64,000 nt of DNA from Lampropedia aestuarii (GCF_004803635.1 NZ_SSWX01000009.1:1-64000); one strand, 5' to 3'. Positions 19,667-29,104 are shown, counted from the first letter of the stretch. A program made the numbers and translations. The notes: generated by a model not told the origin, from the letters alone.

Positions 19667-20511
19667 CCACCCCAACACCCTCACCACGCCCACGCGGCAC
19701 TTTGTATCTGGTGCCTGCACCATTGGATTTTGGTTGCAGCGAACAAGCGCCGCTCACCGATGTTTTACCAGCGGGCACCTTGCAGCAAGCGGCCCAGTTG
19801 CAGCACTGGATTGTCGAAAACGCCAAAACTGCGCGCGCCTACCTCAAACGCATTGAAGAGCACGTGCCACTGTGCCAGCCCTTGCAAGCCATGCAAATGG
19901 TCGAGCTGCCACGCGAAGTACACAAGGTCGGCGACCATGCAGGGCAAAAAACCAGTGCCACCAAAGGCGCTAAAAATGCCACGCCAAAGCGCACAGACCC
20001 ACCGGCATTCGATCCACGCAGCCTGCTCAGACCTGCGCTGGATGGGCACGATATGGGCCTGGTCAGCGAAGCCGGCATGCCCGGTGTGGCAGACCCAGGC
20101 TCGTCGATCGTGCGCGCCGCCCACCAATTGGGCCTGCGGGTGGTGCCACTGACGGGGCCTATCTCCTTGCTGCTGGCCTTGGCCGCCTCGGGCCTGAACG
20201 GCCAAAGCTTTGCCTTTATTGGCTACCTGCCACAAGACGACAGCGCCCGCGCCAACGCCTTGCGCATGTACGAAGCCCACGCACGCAAAACCGGCCAGGC
20301 GCAAATCGCGATTGAGACGCCCTACCGCAATGCCAAGCTCTGGCAAGCGTGTTTGCAGCATTTGCAAGCCGATACCTGGCTGTCGGTCCACAGCGGCATC
20401 AGTCTGCCGACTGCGCGCAGCCAAAGCATGTCAGTGAAAAGTTGGCGCAAACAAGGCGAGGAATGCCCAATGGATGGCAAAACTCCGGCTGTGTTTATTT
20501 TTGGCTGTTAA
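19663..20511 (+). CDS. SAM-dependent methyltransferase, tetrapyrrole-methylase (RsmI-like) family
   Basis: A 282-residue protein resembling RsmI, the 16S rRNA ribose methylase. It opens with GTLYLVPAPLDF and has VSEAGMPGVADPGSSIV and VVPLTGPISLLLALAASGLNG, the SAM-binding signature of the family. It differs from RsmI by a long Lys/Pro-rich insert between about residues 88 and 115, and by a divergent N-terminal half. Its ATG overlaps the maf stop. It is probably a paralogue rather than the housekeeping RsmI; the substrate is unknown. Confidence 0.75.
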   Translation: MTTPTPSPRPRGTLYLVPAPLDFGCSEQAPLTDVLPAGTLQQAAQLQHWIVENAKTARAYLKRIEEHVPLCQPLQAMQMVELPREVHKVGDHAGQKTSATKGAKNATPKRTDPPAFDPRSLLRPALDGHDMGLVSEAGMPGVADPGSSIVRAAHQLGLRVVPLTGPISLLLALAASGLNGQSFAFIGYLPQDDSARANALRMYEAHARKTGQAQIAIETPYRNAKLWQACLQHLQADTWLSVHSGISLPTARSQSMSVKSWRKQGEECPMDGKTPAVFIFGC

Positions 20512-20569
20512 GACTAGGTAAGGGAGCGGCGCCCTCCATGGATGGCGCGCCCCCCGCATCACCCCGCCC

Positions 20570-22414
20570 TCAGCGCGTGTGGTGCACTTCCTGCAAACCG
20601 TAGACCTGCACTGGCAGCTGGGCTTCGCGGGCCTTCAATTGCAAGGCCAAATACAGCGAGTAGTGGCGTGACTGGTGCAAATTACCACCGTGGAACCACA
20701 TCGCCTCTTGTTGCGTCGGCTTCCACATATTGCGCTGCTCGCCCTCCCAAGGGCCAGGGTCTTTGGTCGTGTCTGAACCCAGGCCCCAGACCTTGCCGAC
20801 CTTGTTGGCGACCTCAGGGCTGATCAAATCCGCGACCCAGCCATTCATCGAGCCATAACCGGTTGCATAAACCACCAGATCCGCAGGCAACTCCGTGCCA
20901 TCATCGAGCACCACGGCGTTCTCGCTCAAATGGCTGATGCCTTTGCCCGACTGCAGTTTGATGCTGCCATCGATCACCAGATCGCAAGCCCCGACATCGA
21001 TGTAATAGCCTGAAGCGCGGCGCAAATACTTCATGAACAGGCCGGAGTCGTCATCGCCAAAGTCCAGCATGAAACCGGCGTTCTCAAGCTTCTGGTAGAA
21101 CTCGGCATCGCGCTCACGAATGCGGTCGTACAAGGGCACTTGAAAATCGGCCATGATGCGGTAGGGCAGCGAGGCAAAAATCAAATCGGCTTTCTTGGTC
21201 GTCACGCCACTGGCCACGGCTCGCTCCGAGTACAAGTCGCCCAAGCCAATATCCATCAGCGAATCCGAGCGCACAATGTGCGTGGATGAGCGCTGCACCA
21301 TGGTCACGTCAGCGCCATGCTCCCACAGCGCAGCGCAAATATCGTGGGCGGAGTTATTCGCGCCAATCACCACCACCTTCTTGCCGGCATATGCATCTGG
21401 GCCTGAGTGCTGGGACGAATGCTGCTGCGCGCCCTTAAACACATCCTGCCCGGGAATGCTGGGCACAAACGCCTTGCCCGACATGCCGGTGGCAAACACC
21501 AGGTGTTTGGGCCGGATCACCAGCTCCTGGCCATCCCGCTGCACCGTCACTTCCCACTCTTTGGCCGCTTCGTTGTAATGGGCTTTGAGGCAATTGGTGG
21601 ATGACCAGTAATTGACCTCCATCACCTTGGTGTACATCTCCAGCCAGTCACCAATCTTGTCCTTGGGCGCAAACACCGGCCAGTTGTCAGGAAACGGCAT
21701 ATACGGCAGGTGGTCATACCAGACCGGGTCGTGCAGGCACAGCGACTTGTAGCGGCTACGCCATTGGTCACCAGGACGCGCATAGCGGTCGACGACGATG
21801 TGCGAGACGCCCAATTGCCGCAGGCGCGCCCCCAGCGCAATACCGCCTTGGCCGCCGCCAATCACCAACACAAACGGTTGTTCTGTCACGCCCAAATTAG
21901 CCGCTTCTGCCAGCTTGCGGTCTTGCCAGGTCTGGCGCCCACGGCGAATGCCATGCTCAGCGCCCATAGGGCGGCGCGTGCCTATTGGCTCTTCATGGCC
22001 TTTGAGCTCCTGAGCCGTGGTCAACAAGGTCCAGATTCGGCCTTCTTTGATGCGGATGTGGCCGTAGCCGCGCATCGCCTTGGTATCGACCGTGATCCAG
22101 GCCGAGCACACGCCATCGGCCTCCTCGGTGAGCTCATTGGGATCCAGGCCAAACACGGCCGACTCGATGGCTTGCAGTTGCGCATCCAGCATGTGCTTAA
22201 TGGCCGCTTGCCCCTCCATGGTTTTCAAGTTCCATGTAAACAGCACCAAATCGCGCCAATAGCATTCGGTTGCGAACAAGTCGGCGGCGGCCTGGCTGTC
22301 ACGGCGCGCCAGCGCGTCGTTCAACTGCTCAAGCAGCGCTTGCACTTGCGCTCGGGCAGGCTCTGGCGTTTGTGCAAAGCGGCGCACGGCTTGGTCAACA
22401 GTCGGTTGATTCAT
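20570..22414 (-). CDS. Flavin-containing monooxygenase with N-terminal SnoaL-like domain
   Basis: A 614-residue NADPH- and FAD-dependent oxygenase. Residues about 25-135 look like an NTF2/SnoaL fold; the FAD-binding GGGQGG is at 186-191, an FMO-type FKGAQQHSSQH motif at about 326-336, and the NADPH-binding GANNSA at 351-356. These FMOs perform N- or S-oxidation or Baeyer-Villiger reactions; the substrate is not evident. The ATG at 22414 has AGGAG eight bases upstream. A sigma-54 promoter 39-54 bases upstream of the ATG and a divergent sigma-54 activator gene indicate inducible expression. It is convergent with the methyltransferase gene. Confidence 0.88.
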   Translation of the reverse strand: MNQPTVDQAVRRFAQTPEPARAQVQALLEQLNDALARRDSQAAADLFATECYWRDLVLFTWNLKTMEGQAAIKHMLDAQLQAIESAVFGLDPNELTEEADGVCSAWITVDTKAMRGYGHIRIKEGRIWTLLTTAQELKGHEEPIGTRRPMGAEHGIRRGRQTWQDRKLAEAANLGVTEQPFVLVIGGGQGGIALGARLRQLGVSHIVVDRYARPGDQWRSRYKSLCLHDPVWYDHLPYMPFPDNWPVFAPKDKIGDWLEMYTKVMEVNYWSSTNCLKAHYNEAAKEWEVTVQRDGQELVIRPKHLVFATGMSGKAFVPSIPGQDVFKGAQQHSSQHSGPDAYAGKKVVVIGANNSAHDICAALWEHGADVTMVQRSSTHIVRSDSLMDIGLGDLYSERAVASGVTTKKADLIFASLPYRIMADFQVPLYDRIRERDAEFYQKLENAGFMLDFGDDDSGLFMKYLRRASGYYIDVGACDLVIDGSIKLQSGKGISHLSENAVVLDDGTELPADLVVYATGYGSMNGWVADLISPEVANKVGKVWGLGSDTTKDPGPWEGEQRNMWKPTQQEAMWFHGGNLHQSRHYSLYLALQLKAREAQLPVQVYGLQEVHHTR

Positions 22415-22452
22415 GCTTGTCTCCTGTAGTGGTCATCATGGCCATGGCTGTT

Positions 22453-22468
22453 TGCAAACCCTGTGCCA
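22453..22468 (-). promoter_or_regulatory. Sigma-54 promoter of the monooxygenase gene
   Basis: On the minus strand the sequence reads TGGCAC, five bases, TTGCA: an exact match to the -24/-12 consensus with correct spacing (-24 box 22463-22468, -12 box 22453-22457). Transcription would begin near 22441, giving a leader of about 28 bases that includes the AGGAG ribosome-binding site. The adjacent divergent gene encodes a sigma-54 activator. Confidence 0.85.
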
Positions 22469-22616
22469 ACAAAAAAACAGCTAAGGCCAGCCAAATAAAC
22501 AATGATTTATCAATGACTTATAAAAACACACTACGGACTATCCAGCAGTTCAGCCGAACGTATGACGGCGCTGCAAGGCGCCACAACTATTGCAGTTAAC
22601 GCCACAGCTGCGCACC

Positions 22617-22634
22617 GTGCAACACCTGTTGCAC
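22617..22634. promoter_or_regulatory. Candidate upstream activator site (palindrome)
   Basis: GTGCAACACCTGTTGCAC is a perfect inverted repeat of 8-base arms around a 2-base centre, about 150 bases upstream of the sigma-54 promoter and 140 bases before the activator gene. A half-site-like GCAACA recurs at 22651-22656. Position and symmetry fit an enhancer bound by the divergent AcoR-like regulator. Confidence 0.6.
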
Positions 22635-22774
22635 CACCCACTGCCGCACTGCAACATGCCGTTTGGGTAATCCTTATTCCCCCTGCTGGACTTTGCCAAC
22701 ACAATGGGGCTGAGCACGCCCTGTGACCACCACAAGGCGCTTGATCCAGCATCCGCAACCGCCACGATCAGCCC

Positions 22775-24898
22775 ATGCCCACCCAGTCCCATGCCGCCCA
22801 CATCCAGGAGATTGAAGCCTTTGGCCAAGGCTATCGAACGCATGCGCATGGACGCGACCGGGCGGTGCTCAGCAGTTGGCGCCGCTGCATTGACCACTAC
22901 CAACTCGATCCGGCGCACACCTGCGAGGCGTATATCGTCCCCGAAGGCCAGTTGCGCGTGCACCGCGAAGAGTCTGAGCCGCTCATTCGCATTGCCCGCA
23001 GCGGGCTGGAGCGCCTCTACCAACAGCTCAAAGGCCTGGACTACGTGCTGCTGCTGGCCGATCGCCACGGCATTGCGGTGGACTTTCTAGGCCATGACAT
23101 AGATGCGCAAGATTTAAGGCAAGCCGGCCTGTACCTGGGTGCAGAATGGCGCGAAGACCGCGCAGGCACCTCGGCTGTGGGCGCCTGCCTGGCCAGCGGC
23201 AATGCGCTGATCGTGCACCAGAGCGACCATTTTGACTACACCCACTCGCAGCTCTCCTGCACCGCCGCGCCCATTTACGACTTGCATGGCGAGCTGGCAG
23301 CGGTGCTCGATTTGTCCTTGCTGCAAGCGCCCAAAGAGCGCGCCAGCCAGAATCTGGCCTTGAATTTGGTGATTGCAGCAGCACGCCGAATCGAACTGGC
23401 CAATTTAATGGCGCAATCGCGCAGTGACTGGGTATTGCGCTTTGCCCAATCGCCGGATTTTCTTGATGTCGACCCCGATGCCGCCATCAGCATCGATGCA
23501 CGCGGGCGTATCCGTGCAATGACGCACGCCGGCGCGCGCAGCCTGAGCACGATGGCCGGCCTCGATTGGCGCCAGCGCCACAGCCTGATTGGGCAGCCAC
23601 TAGAGCATTTTTTTGACTGCGATACACGCCACCTGCCCGAGCTGCGCCGCAACCGTGCCGCGCAAGAACGCATCCTGCGCGCCCGCGATGGCAGCATCGT
23701 GTTTGCCCATGCGATGGAGCCGCAGCGCAGCATAGCGCGCAGCAGCGCATTGAAAGCGGCACAGCTGTCGCCGTCTGCTGCGACAGCTGCCCAAGCGCCC
23801 TTGCCTGCCGCCTTGCAGCCACTGCACGCAGGTGATGCCACGATGCACACCTTACTGCACAAAGCCGCCAAACTGGCACACCACAACCTGCCGGTTCTGA
23901 TCCAGGGCGAAACCGGGGCGGGCAAAGAGTACTTGGCACGCGCGTTGCACGACTGCAGCGGCCGATCTGGCGCCTTTGTCGCCATCAACTGCGCAGCCAT
24001 TCCCGAAGCCTTGCTAGAGAGCGAGCTGTTTGGCTACCTGCCAGGCACCTGGACGGGTGGAGCCAGCAAAGGCCGCCAAGGTTTGATTGAAGCCGCTGAC
24101 GGCGGCAGCTTGTTTTTGGATGAAATTGGCGATATGCCGCTGGGCCTGCAAGCCAAATTGCTGCGTGTACTGGCGGAATCGCAAATCACCCCGTTGGGCG
24201 CACGCGCGCCCAAACCGCTCAATCTGCGCATCATCTCGGCGTCTCACCGCAGCTTGCATGACTGCGTACAAACCGGCCAGTTTCGCCAAGACCTGCTCTA
24301 CCGCCTCAATGCCGCAACGCTGTGTCTGCCGCCGCTGCGCGAGCGCAGCGACCTGGCCGCAATGCTTGAGCGGCTCTTGGACAATCTGTGCAAGCCGCCT
24401 GTCACAGGCGCAGCGCAGCACGCACCGGCCTGTTACCAGCTCAGCGAAAGCGCCTTGAGCGCGCTGCTGGCCTATGATTGGCCGGGCAACCTGCGCGAGC
24501 TGGACAATGCCTTGCGCTATGCAGTGGCCTTGTGCGAAGTGCCGCAGCAGCTCGGCTACGCCACCCCTGCACTGGCGCGCATTGAGTTGTGGCATCTGCC
24601 TGATGCGCTGCAAGCCCAAGCGCCCCCTCGCAACCACCCCGCAGCGAAAGAGACCACTGATGCAGCGCGGCCACCGCTGCCATGCAGCAGCGGGCCGCAG
24701 CACATGCCATGGCCCACCGCCGCAAGCAGTGCAAACCAAGCGGCACACGACCTAGAGCGCTTGCTGGCCCAGTGCGATGGCAATGTATCGGAAGTGGCGC
24801 GGCTGCTAGGGGTCAATCGCTCGACCGTGCACCGGCGCATTCAACGCTTGCTGGGTGCGCGCCAAGTGCATTGGCAAGGGCGGCAACCACCGCCTTAG
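22775..24898 (+). CDS. Sigma-54-dependent activator, AcoR-like (GAF, AAA+, Fis HTH)
   Basis: An enhancer-binding protein of 707 residues. An N-terminal GAF-type sensory region (about 60-220) is followed by a linker, an AAA+ domain with Walker A GETGAGKE at 378-385 and Walker B LFLDEIGD, an arginine-finger region, and a C-terminal Fis-type helix-turn-helix ([20 protein letters not shown]) near the end. The sigma-54 contact loop, normally GAFTGA, reads GTWTGG starting at residue 424. It is divergent from the monooxygenase gene, which carries an exact sigma-54 promoter, so that gene is the likely target. The inducer is unknown. Confidence 0.88.
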   Translation: MPTQSHAAHIQEIEAFGQGYRTHAHGRDRAVLSSWRRCIDHYQLDPAHTCEAYIVPEGQLRVHREESEPLIRIARSGLERLYQQLKGLDYVLLLADRHGIAVDFLGHDIDAQDLRQAGLYLGAEWREDRAGTSAVGACLASGNALIVHQSDHFDYTHSQLSCTAAPIYDLHGELAAVLDLSLLQAPKERASQNLALNLVIAAARRIELANLMAQSRSDWVLRFAQSPDFLDVDPDAAISIDARGRIRAMTHAGARSLSTMAGLDWRQRHSLIGQPLEHFFDCDTRHLPELRRNRAAQERILRARDGSIVFAHAMEPQRSIARSSALKAAQLSPSAATAAQAPLPAALQPLHAGDATMHTLLHKAAKLAHHNLPVLIQGETGAGKEYLARALHDCSGRSGAFVAINCAAIPEALLESELFGYLPGTWTGGASKGRQGLIEAADGGSLFLDEIGDMPLGLQAKLLRVLAESQITPLGARAPKPLNLRIISASHRSLHDCVQTGQFRQDLLYRLNAATLCLPPLRERSDLAAMLERLLDNLCKPPVTGAAQHAPACYQLSESALSALLAYDWPGNLRELDNALRYAVALCEVPQQLGYATPALARIELWHLPDALQAQAPPRNHPAAKETTDAARPPLPCSSGPQHMPWPTAASSANQAAHDLERLLAQCDGNVSEVARLLGVNRSTVHRRIQRLLGARQVHWQGRQPPP

Positions 24899-24955
24899 CC
24901 GAACCACGGACGCGGCAGATGGCTGCACATACACGGCTCGGAACGGGTTGTAGAG

Positions 24956-24983
24956 CAGGCTCTTGAACGTATTTACGATCTTA
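24956..24983. repeat. Two dispersed-repeat ends, head to head
   Basis: GCAGGCTCT (24956-24963 with flank), an inverted end, is followed directly by TGAACGTATTTACGATCTTA (24964-24983), a direct end. The TAA stop codon of the BON-domain gene (24981-24983, minus strand) lies inside the second end. Confidence 0.6.
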
Positions 24984-25649
24984 CAGATTCGGGCCACCTA
25001 AATTGCCACCAATCGGGCCTTCGGCCGTGCGGGCCTCGCGCTCTTGCAGGCTTTTTTGCAGCTCTTCTTCGGAGATGATTTCAAAAATCCGCACGACTTT
25101 GTCGACGCCACCAATGGAGCGCACGCTGTCAGTGGCCAACTGGGCCTCACGCGGCGTCACCAGCCCCTGCAAATACACCACGCCGCGCTCGGTCGTCACT
25201 TGCATGGATTTGGAGGGCAAATCACTGGTGCGCAAAATCTCGGTGCGCACTTTGCTGGTCACCCAGGTGTCCTGCGTGCGCTCTGAGTAGGTCGACGCAG
25301 GCGCAATCACCAGCTCGTTGAACACTTCACGCACATTCTCAACTTCCTTGGTCAGTTGTGCTGCTTTTTGACGCTCAGCCTCATTGGGCACCTCGCCGGT
25401 GAGCAAAACGCGGCGGTTGTAGCTGTTGATGCTGACATGGGCTTGCTCACTCAAAGCCTGATTGAGGGAGTTGCGGGCTTTGAGTTGAATGGCTTGGTCA
25501 TCGACCTGCGCGCCAGCGGTGCGCCGATCCAAAGCCACGTTGGTGGTCATCACCGCAGTGCCGCCCATCACCAAAGGCACACAGGCCGTCAGACCCGCTG
25601 AGCTCAGCACAGCGATACAAATAAGCGTTGTGAGTCTTTTTGAAAACAT
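24981..25649 (-). CDS. Dual BON-domain outer-membrane lipoprotein (DolP/YraP-like)
   Basis: A 222-residue lipoprotein. A signal peptide ends in the lipobox LTAC with lipid-attachment Cys23; two BON domains follow (about 50-115, with GEVPNEAER, and 125-195, with GVVYLQGLVTPREA). DolP-type proteins sit on the inner face of the outer membrane and support envelope integrity and BAM function. A Gly-rich tail (GPIGGNLGGPN) ends the protein, and the stop codon falls inside a dispersed-repeat end. The gene is divergent from rfbA and is not next to diaA/yraN, its frequent neighbours. Confidence 0.85.
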   Translation of the reverse strand: MFSKRLTTLICIAVLSSAGLTACVPLVMGGTAVMTTNVALDRRTAGAQVDDQAIQLKARNSLNQALSEQAHVSINSYNRRVLLTGEVPNEAERQKAAQLTKEVENVREVFNELVIAPASTYSERTQDTWVTSKVRTEILRTSDLPSKSMQVTTERGVVYLQGLVTPREAQLATDSVRSIGGVDKVVRIFEIISEEELQKSLQEREARTAEGPIGGNLGGPNL

Positions 25650-25836
25650 TGTTTTACCCTATCTACATCAGGCTTACAGTCAGAGCGATCTTGGTACTTT
25701 GATGCCAACTGCAGTGCATTTGCCATAACATACCATACTCAATTCCATCCAAAAGGCGAGGCCAACTCGGCATTTAGCACAACTGAGTCCTGGCGCCCGA
25801 TGGGGTTCCCTTTATCTCAACTTATCAATAGACGCC

Positions 25837-26724
25837 ATGACTCCCATGAAGCGCAAGGGCATTATTTTGGCTGGCGGATCCGGCACCCGCCTGCATCCAG
25901 CCACCCTGGCACTGAGCAAGCAACTGCTGCCGGTGTACGACAAGCCGATGATTTACTACCCATTGACGACCTTGATGCTGGCGGGCATTGAGGACATCTT
26001 GATCATCAGCACACCGCTGGATTTGCCGCGCTTTCAAAGCCTGCTGGGAGACGGCAGCCAATGGGGCCTGAACCTGCACTACGCCGAGCAGCCCTCTCCG
26101 GACGGCCTGGCGCAAGCGTTTCTGATTGGTGAGTCCTTCCTGGCCGGCGCGCCCAGTGCCTTGGTGTTGGGCGACAACATCTTCTACGGCCACGACCTGC
26201 CCCACCAGCTCGCTGATGCCCACGCCCGCACGCGCGGTGCCTCGGTGTTTGCCTACCACGTGCACGACCCTGAGCGCTATGGCGTGGCGGAGTTCGATGC
26301 CCAGGGCAAGGTCTTGTCTTTGGAAGAAAAACCCGCCAAGCCCAAATCCAATTACGCGGTCACCGGCCTGTATTTTTACGACGACCAGGTCGTCGAGCTG
26401 GCCAAAACGCTGCAACCATCGCCGCGTGGCGAGCTGGAAATCACCGACCTGAACCGCCTGTATCTGGAGCAAGGCGAGTTGAGTGTGGAGCTGATGGGCC
26501 GGGGTTATGCGTGGCTGGATACCGGCACGCATGAAAGCCTGCTGCAAGCCTCACAATTCATTGCCACCTTGGAGCTGCGCCAGGGCCTGAAAATCGCCTG
26601 TCCAGAAGAAATCGCCTGGCGCCGTGGCCTGATCGACGACGCCCAGCTGCTGCGCCTGGCCGAGCCACTGCGCAAAAGCGGCTACGGTGCCTACCTCGAA
26701 AAACTGCTGCTGAGCCCCCGCTAA
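25837..26724 (+). CDS. rfbA: Glucose-1-phosphate thymidylyltransferase
   Basis: Makes dTDP-glucose from glucose-1-phosphate and dTTP, the first step of dTDP-rhamnose synthesis for LPS or exopolysaccharide. The 295-residue product carries the nucleotide-binding [23 protein letters not shown] and [19 protein letters not shown] motifs. A second ATG three codons in (MKRKGI, 25846) matches the usual family start. It is followed 14 bases later by rfbC; rfbB and rfbD are not in the window, so the pathway must be completed elsewhere. Confidence 0.95.
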   Translation: MTPMKRKGIILAGGSGTRLHPATLALSKQLLPVYDKPMIYYPLTTLMLAGIEDILIISTPLDLPRFQSLLGDGSQWGLNLHYAEQPSPDGLAQAFLIGESFLAGAPSALVLGDNIFYGHDLPHQLADAHARTRGASVFAYHVHDPERYGVAEFDAQGKVLSLEEKPAKPKSNYAVTGLYFYDDQVVELAKTLQPSPRGELEITDLNRLYLEQGELSVELMGRGYAWLDTGTHESLLQASQFIATLELRQGLKIACPEEIAWRRGLIDDAQLLRLAEPLRKSGYGAYLEKLLLSPR

Positions 26725-26738
26725 AAGGACCTATTCCC

Positions 26739-27287
26739 ATGGAAGTGATTGCCACCACCATCCCCGAAGTGCTGCTGCTCAAACCCCGTGTGTTTGGCGA
26801 TGAGCGCGGTTTTTTCAGCGAAAGCTTCAACCAGCGCGTGTTTGACGAAGCACTCGGCTATAGAACGCATTTTGTGCAAGACAACCACAGCCGCAGCAGC
26901 TATGGCGTGCTGCGCGGCCTGCACTACCAAATCCAGCAGCCACAAGGCAAGCTGGTGCGCGTTGCACGCGGGCGCGCATTTGACGTCGCCGTCGATGTGC
27001 GCCGCAGCTCGCCGACCTTTGGCCAATGGGTGGGCGCATTGCTGACCGATACGGGCGCTGAACAGTTCTGGGTGCCACCGGGCTTCGCGCATGGTTTTTT
27101 AGCGCTGTCCGAGACCGTGGATTTTCTCTACAAAACCACCGACTACTACGCGCCAGAGCATGAACGCTCGATTGCCTGGAACGATCCGCAATTGGCCATT
27201 GAATGGCCAGAGCTGAGCGGCGCGCCAACCATTTCTGGCAAAGATGCCCAGGCCCAGGCGTTTGCTACTGCGGAGTGTTTTGAATAA
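26739..27287 (+). CDS. rfbC: dTDP-4-dehydrorhamnose 3,5-epimerase
   Basis: A cupin-fold epimerase acting on dTDP-4-keto-6-deoxyglucose in rhamnose synthesis. The 182-residue product has the family motifs ERGFFSES, FVQDNHSRSSYGVLRGLHYQ (with the catalytic histidine) and FWVPPGFAHGFLALSE. AAGGA stands nine bases before the ATG. It forms an operon with rfbA. Confidence 0.95.
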   Translation: MEVIATTIPEVLLLKPRVFGDERGFFSESFNQRVFDEALGYRTHFVQDNHSRSSYGVLRGLHYQIQQPQGKLVRVARGRAFDVAVDVRRSSPTFGQWVGALLTDTGAEQFWVPPGFAHGFLALSETVDFLYKTTDYYAPEHERSIAWNDPQLAIEWPELSGAPTISGKDAQAQAFATAECFE

Positions 27288-27389
27288 GCCGAGGCGACTA
27301 CGCCGCCTTTGGAGCCACGGCAATGGCATCGAGATAAGCCGGTGGCACACAGGTAGAATGGCCCCCTCCTTTGCTTCGGCGCACTTGTC

Positions 27390-28100
27390 ATGACTGAACC
27401 CTTACGCTTGTCCAAACGCCTCGTCGAGCTGGTTGGCTGCTCCCGCCGGGAAGCTGAGCTTTTCATCGAAGGCGGCTGGGTCACCGTGGACGGTGAAGTG
27501 GTCGATACGCCGCAGTTCAAGGTCACAACCGAGCAGGTCGCGCTGGACCCTCTGGCGCAGGCCACCGCGCCAGAACCGGTGACCCTCTTGTTCAACGCGC
27601 CCGCTGGCATGCAGGTCCAGATGGCCATGGCGTCGCTCAAGGCAGAAACCCTGTCGCAAGAACACCGTTTCAGCAAACGCCCGCTCAAAGGCCACTTCTT
27701 GCGCCAGAGCACCGGCTGCGACCTCCAAGCCGGAGCCAGTGGCCTCATGGTGTTTACGCAGGATTGGAGGATCTTGCGCAAGCTGACGAGCGACGCCGAC
27801 AGGATCGAGCAGGAATACCTGGTCGACGTCAGCGGTGAGATGATCGATGAAGGCCTCAACGCGCTCAGCCGCGGCATGCTCTACCAAGGCTGGGAATTGC
27901 CAGCGGTCAAAGCCAGCTGGCAGAGTGAAAATCGCCTGCGCTTTGCGTTGAAAAACCCACCGCCGGGCGTGTTTGCGCTGTTGTGCGAAGCCGTGGGCCT
28001 GAAAGCCCAAGCCCTTCGACGCATCCGCATTGGTGGAGTCTCGATCGGCAAAGTGCCAGCAGGCCAATGGCGCTACCTGTCCAGCCAGGAAAAGTTTTAA
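27390..28100 (+). CDS. S4-domain RNA pseudouridine synthase, RsuA/RluF-like
   Basis: A 236-residue protein with an N-terminal S4 RNA-binding domain (LSKRLVELVGCSRREAELFIEGG) and a pseudouridine-synthase core. The usual catalytic GRLDxxTxGL motif is altered to GCDLQAGASGL, with a different spacing between Asp and the GL pair, so activity should be treated with caution. C-terminal RRIRIGGVSIGKVPAGQWRYL is typical of the RsuA family. Its TAA stop is followed at once by a truncated dispersed-repeat copy. Confidence 0.75.
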   Translation: MTEPLRLSKRLVELVGCSRREAELFIEGGWVTVDGEVVDTPQFKVTTEQVALDPLAQATAPEPVTLLFNAPAGMQVQMAMASLKAETLSQEHRFSKRPLKGHFLRQSTGCDLQAGASGLMVFTQDWRILRKLTSDADRIEQEYLVDVSGEMIDEGLNALSRGMLYQGWELPAVKASWQSENRLRFALKNPPPGVFALLCEAVGLKAQALRRIRIGGVSIGKVPAGQWRYLSSQEKF

Positions 28101-28178
28101 TAACCTGTTCAAAATCTCGACGCAGCCGCGTTGAAGCCCAAAGGGAATCGCTGCGTGGCAACTACGCCTTGCGCGACG
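28101..28178. repeat. Dispersed repeat element, truncated copy
   Basis: TAACCTGTTCAAAATCTCGA, CGCAGCCGCGTTGAAGCCCA and a terminal CGCCTTGCGCGACGGCG match the left end, middle and right core of the copy at 55364-55581. The right terminal inverted repeat is missing. It starts immediately after the pseudouridine synthase stop codon. Confidence 0.6.
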
Positions 28179-28212
28179 GCGTGGAGATGGTGATCAAGTA
28201 CAGCGGCCAGCG

Positions 28213-29088
28213 TCAAGCCAGGTTTTCGTAATAGGCCTGTCGCTCTTCCAGGGCTTGCCAGCCAATGATGTCTTTGAATTGCGCCATCGTCGCCTGGGCA
28301 CTGGGCAACTCGTCGACGCTGCCATTGCGGCGCTGCGCCAAGGCATGGAGGTTGGCTTGCAAAGCATGGACGGTAGACATCAAGGTCACAATCGGATAGG
28401 TGGCAAACGCAGCCACGGCTTCGATTTGCGAGCGGCTGAGCTGGGACATCCACAAACCTTGCATCAATTGCAAGGACAGGCGCCGCCCTGAGGCTTCGCG
28501 CAATTGCAGCAAGCCCGCGTAATCCTTGAAGGTGCGCGAGATCGGCTGAATCAAATCGGCACCAGCCTGGGCGTAGTGGCCTGCGCGGTCAATCGCCTCA
28601 TTCGGATCGAGCACATCGGTGCGCGCCACAATCAGGAAGTTTGGATCCACCCGCGCATCGACGGCGGCCTTGATGCGCGCCACGCCCTCTTGCAAAGACA
28701 CCACGGGCATCACCGCAGCAGCCGCAGGGCAGCGTTTGGGGCTGAGTTGGTCTTCGATGGAAATCGCCGCCACTCCTGCTTTTTCAAACTCGCGCACCGT
28801 ACGCGCCACATTGATGGCATTGCCATAGCCGGTATCGGCATCGGCAAAAATCGGTTTGTGCACCACGTTGGCAATTCGGTTGACGGCCGCCACATTCTCA
28901 GTGAGCGTGTAGACCTCCATATCGGGCTGGCCTAACAAGGAGGCCGAGATCCCGAAACCGGTCGTAAAAATGCCATCAAAATCCGACTGGTCCACCAGCA
29001 ACGCCGACAGCGCATCTTGGGCGCCAGCCATCCAGAATGTCTGGCCGCTGGTGATTCTTTGGCGCAAAGCTTCGCGCATGGGATTCAT
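28213..29088 (-). CDS. PEP mutase/isocitrate lyase superfamily carbon-carbon lyase
   Basis: A 291-residue TIM-barrel enzyme of the family that includes methylisocitrate lyase, 2,3-dimethylmalate lyase and oxaloacetate decarboxylase. The Mg-binding DADTGYGN is at 83-90, SIEDQ at 110-114, and the lyase loop reads KRCPAA from residue 118, so the family K(K/R)C is kept but the following Gly-His is replaced. The ATG at 29088 has AGGAG upstream; a longer frame to 29133 lacks support. It is the last of eight genes in the minus-strand operon with the aconitase-like subunits and LIV transporter. I infer that it splits a hydroxy-diacid made by the upstream hydratase; the substrate is unknown. Confidence 0.82.
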   Translation of the reverse strand: MNPMREALRQRITSGQTFWMAGAQDALSALLVDQSDFDGIFTTGFGISASLLGQPDMEVYTLTENVAAVNRIANVVHKPIFADADTGYGNAINVARTVREFEKAGVAAISIEDQLSPKRCPAAAAVMPVVSLQEGVARIKAAVDARVDPNFLIVARTDVLDPNEAIDRAGHYAQAGADLIQPISRTFKDYAGLLQLREASGRRLSLQLMQGLWMSQLSRSQIEAVAAFATYPIVTLMSTVHALQANLHALAQRRNGSVDELPSAQATMAQFKDIIGWQALEERQAYYENLA

Positions 29089-29104
29089 CTCCAATCTCCT
29101 TGTC

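Larger units (their letters stand above)
22415..22774. other. Divergent regulatory region, monooxygenase and activator genes
   Basis: A 360-base gap with no gene. It contains the sigma-54 promoter (22453-22468), the palindrome at 22617-22634 and a half site at 22651. The promoter of the activator gene itself is not obvious. Confidence 0.7.

Noticed and set aside
20512-20569. Possible terminator between the convergent methyltransferase and monooxygenase genes
   Set aside because: The sequence is GC-rich with GGCGC repeats but no convincing stem followed by a T run could be drawn.
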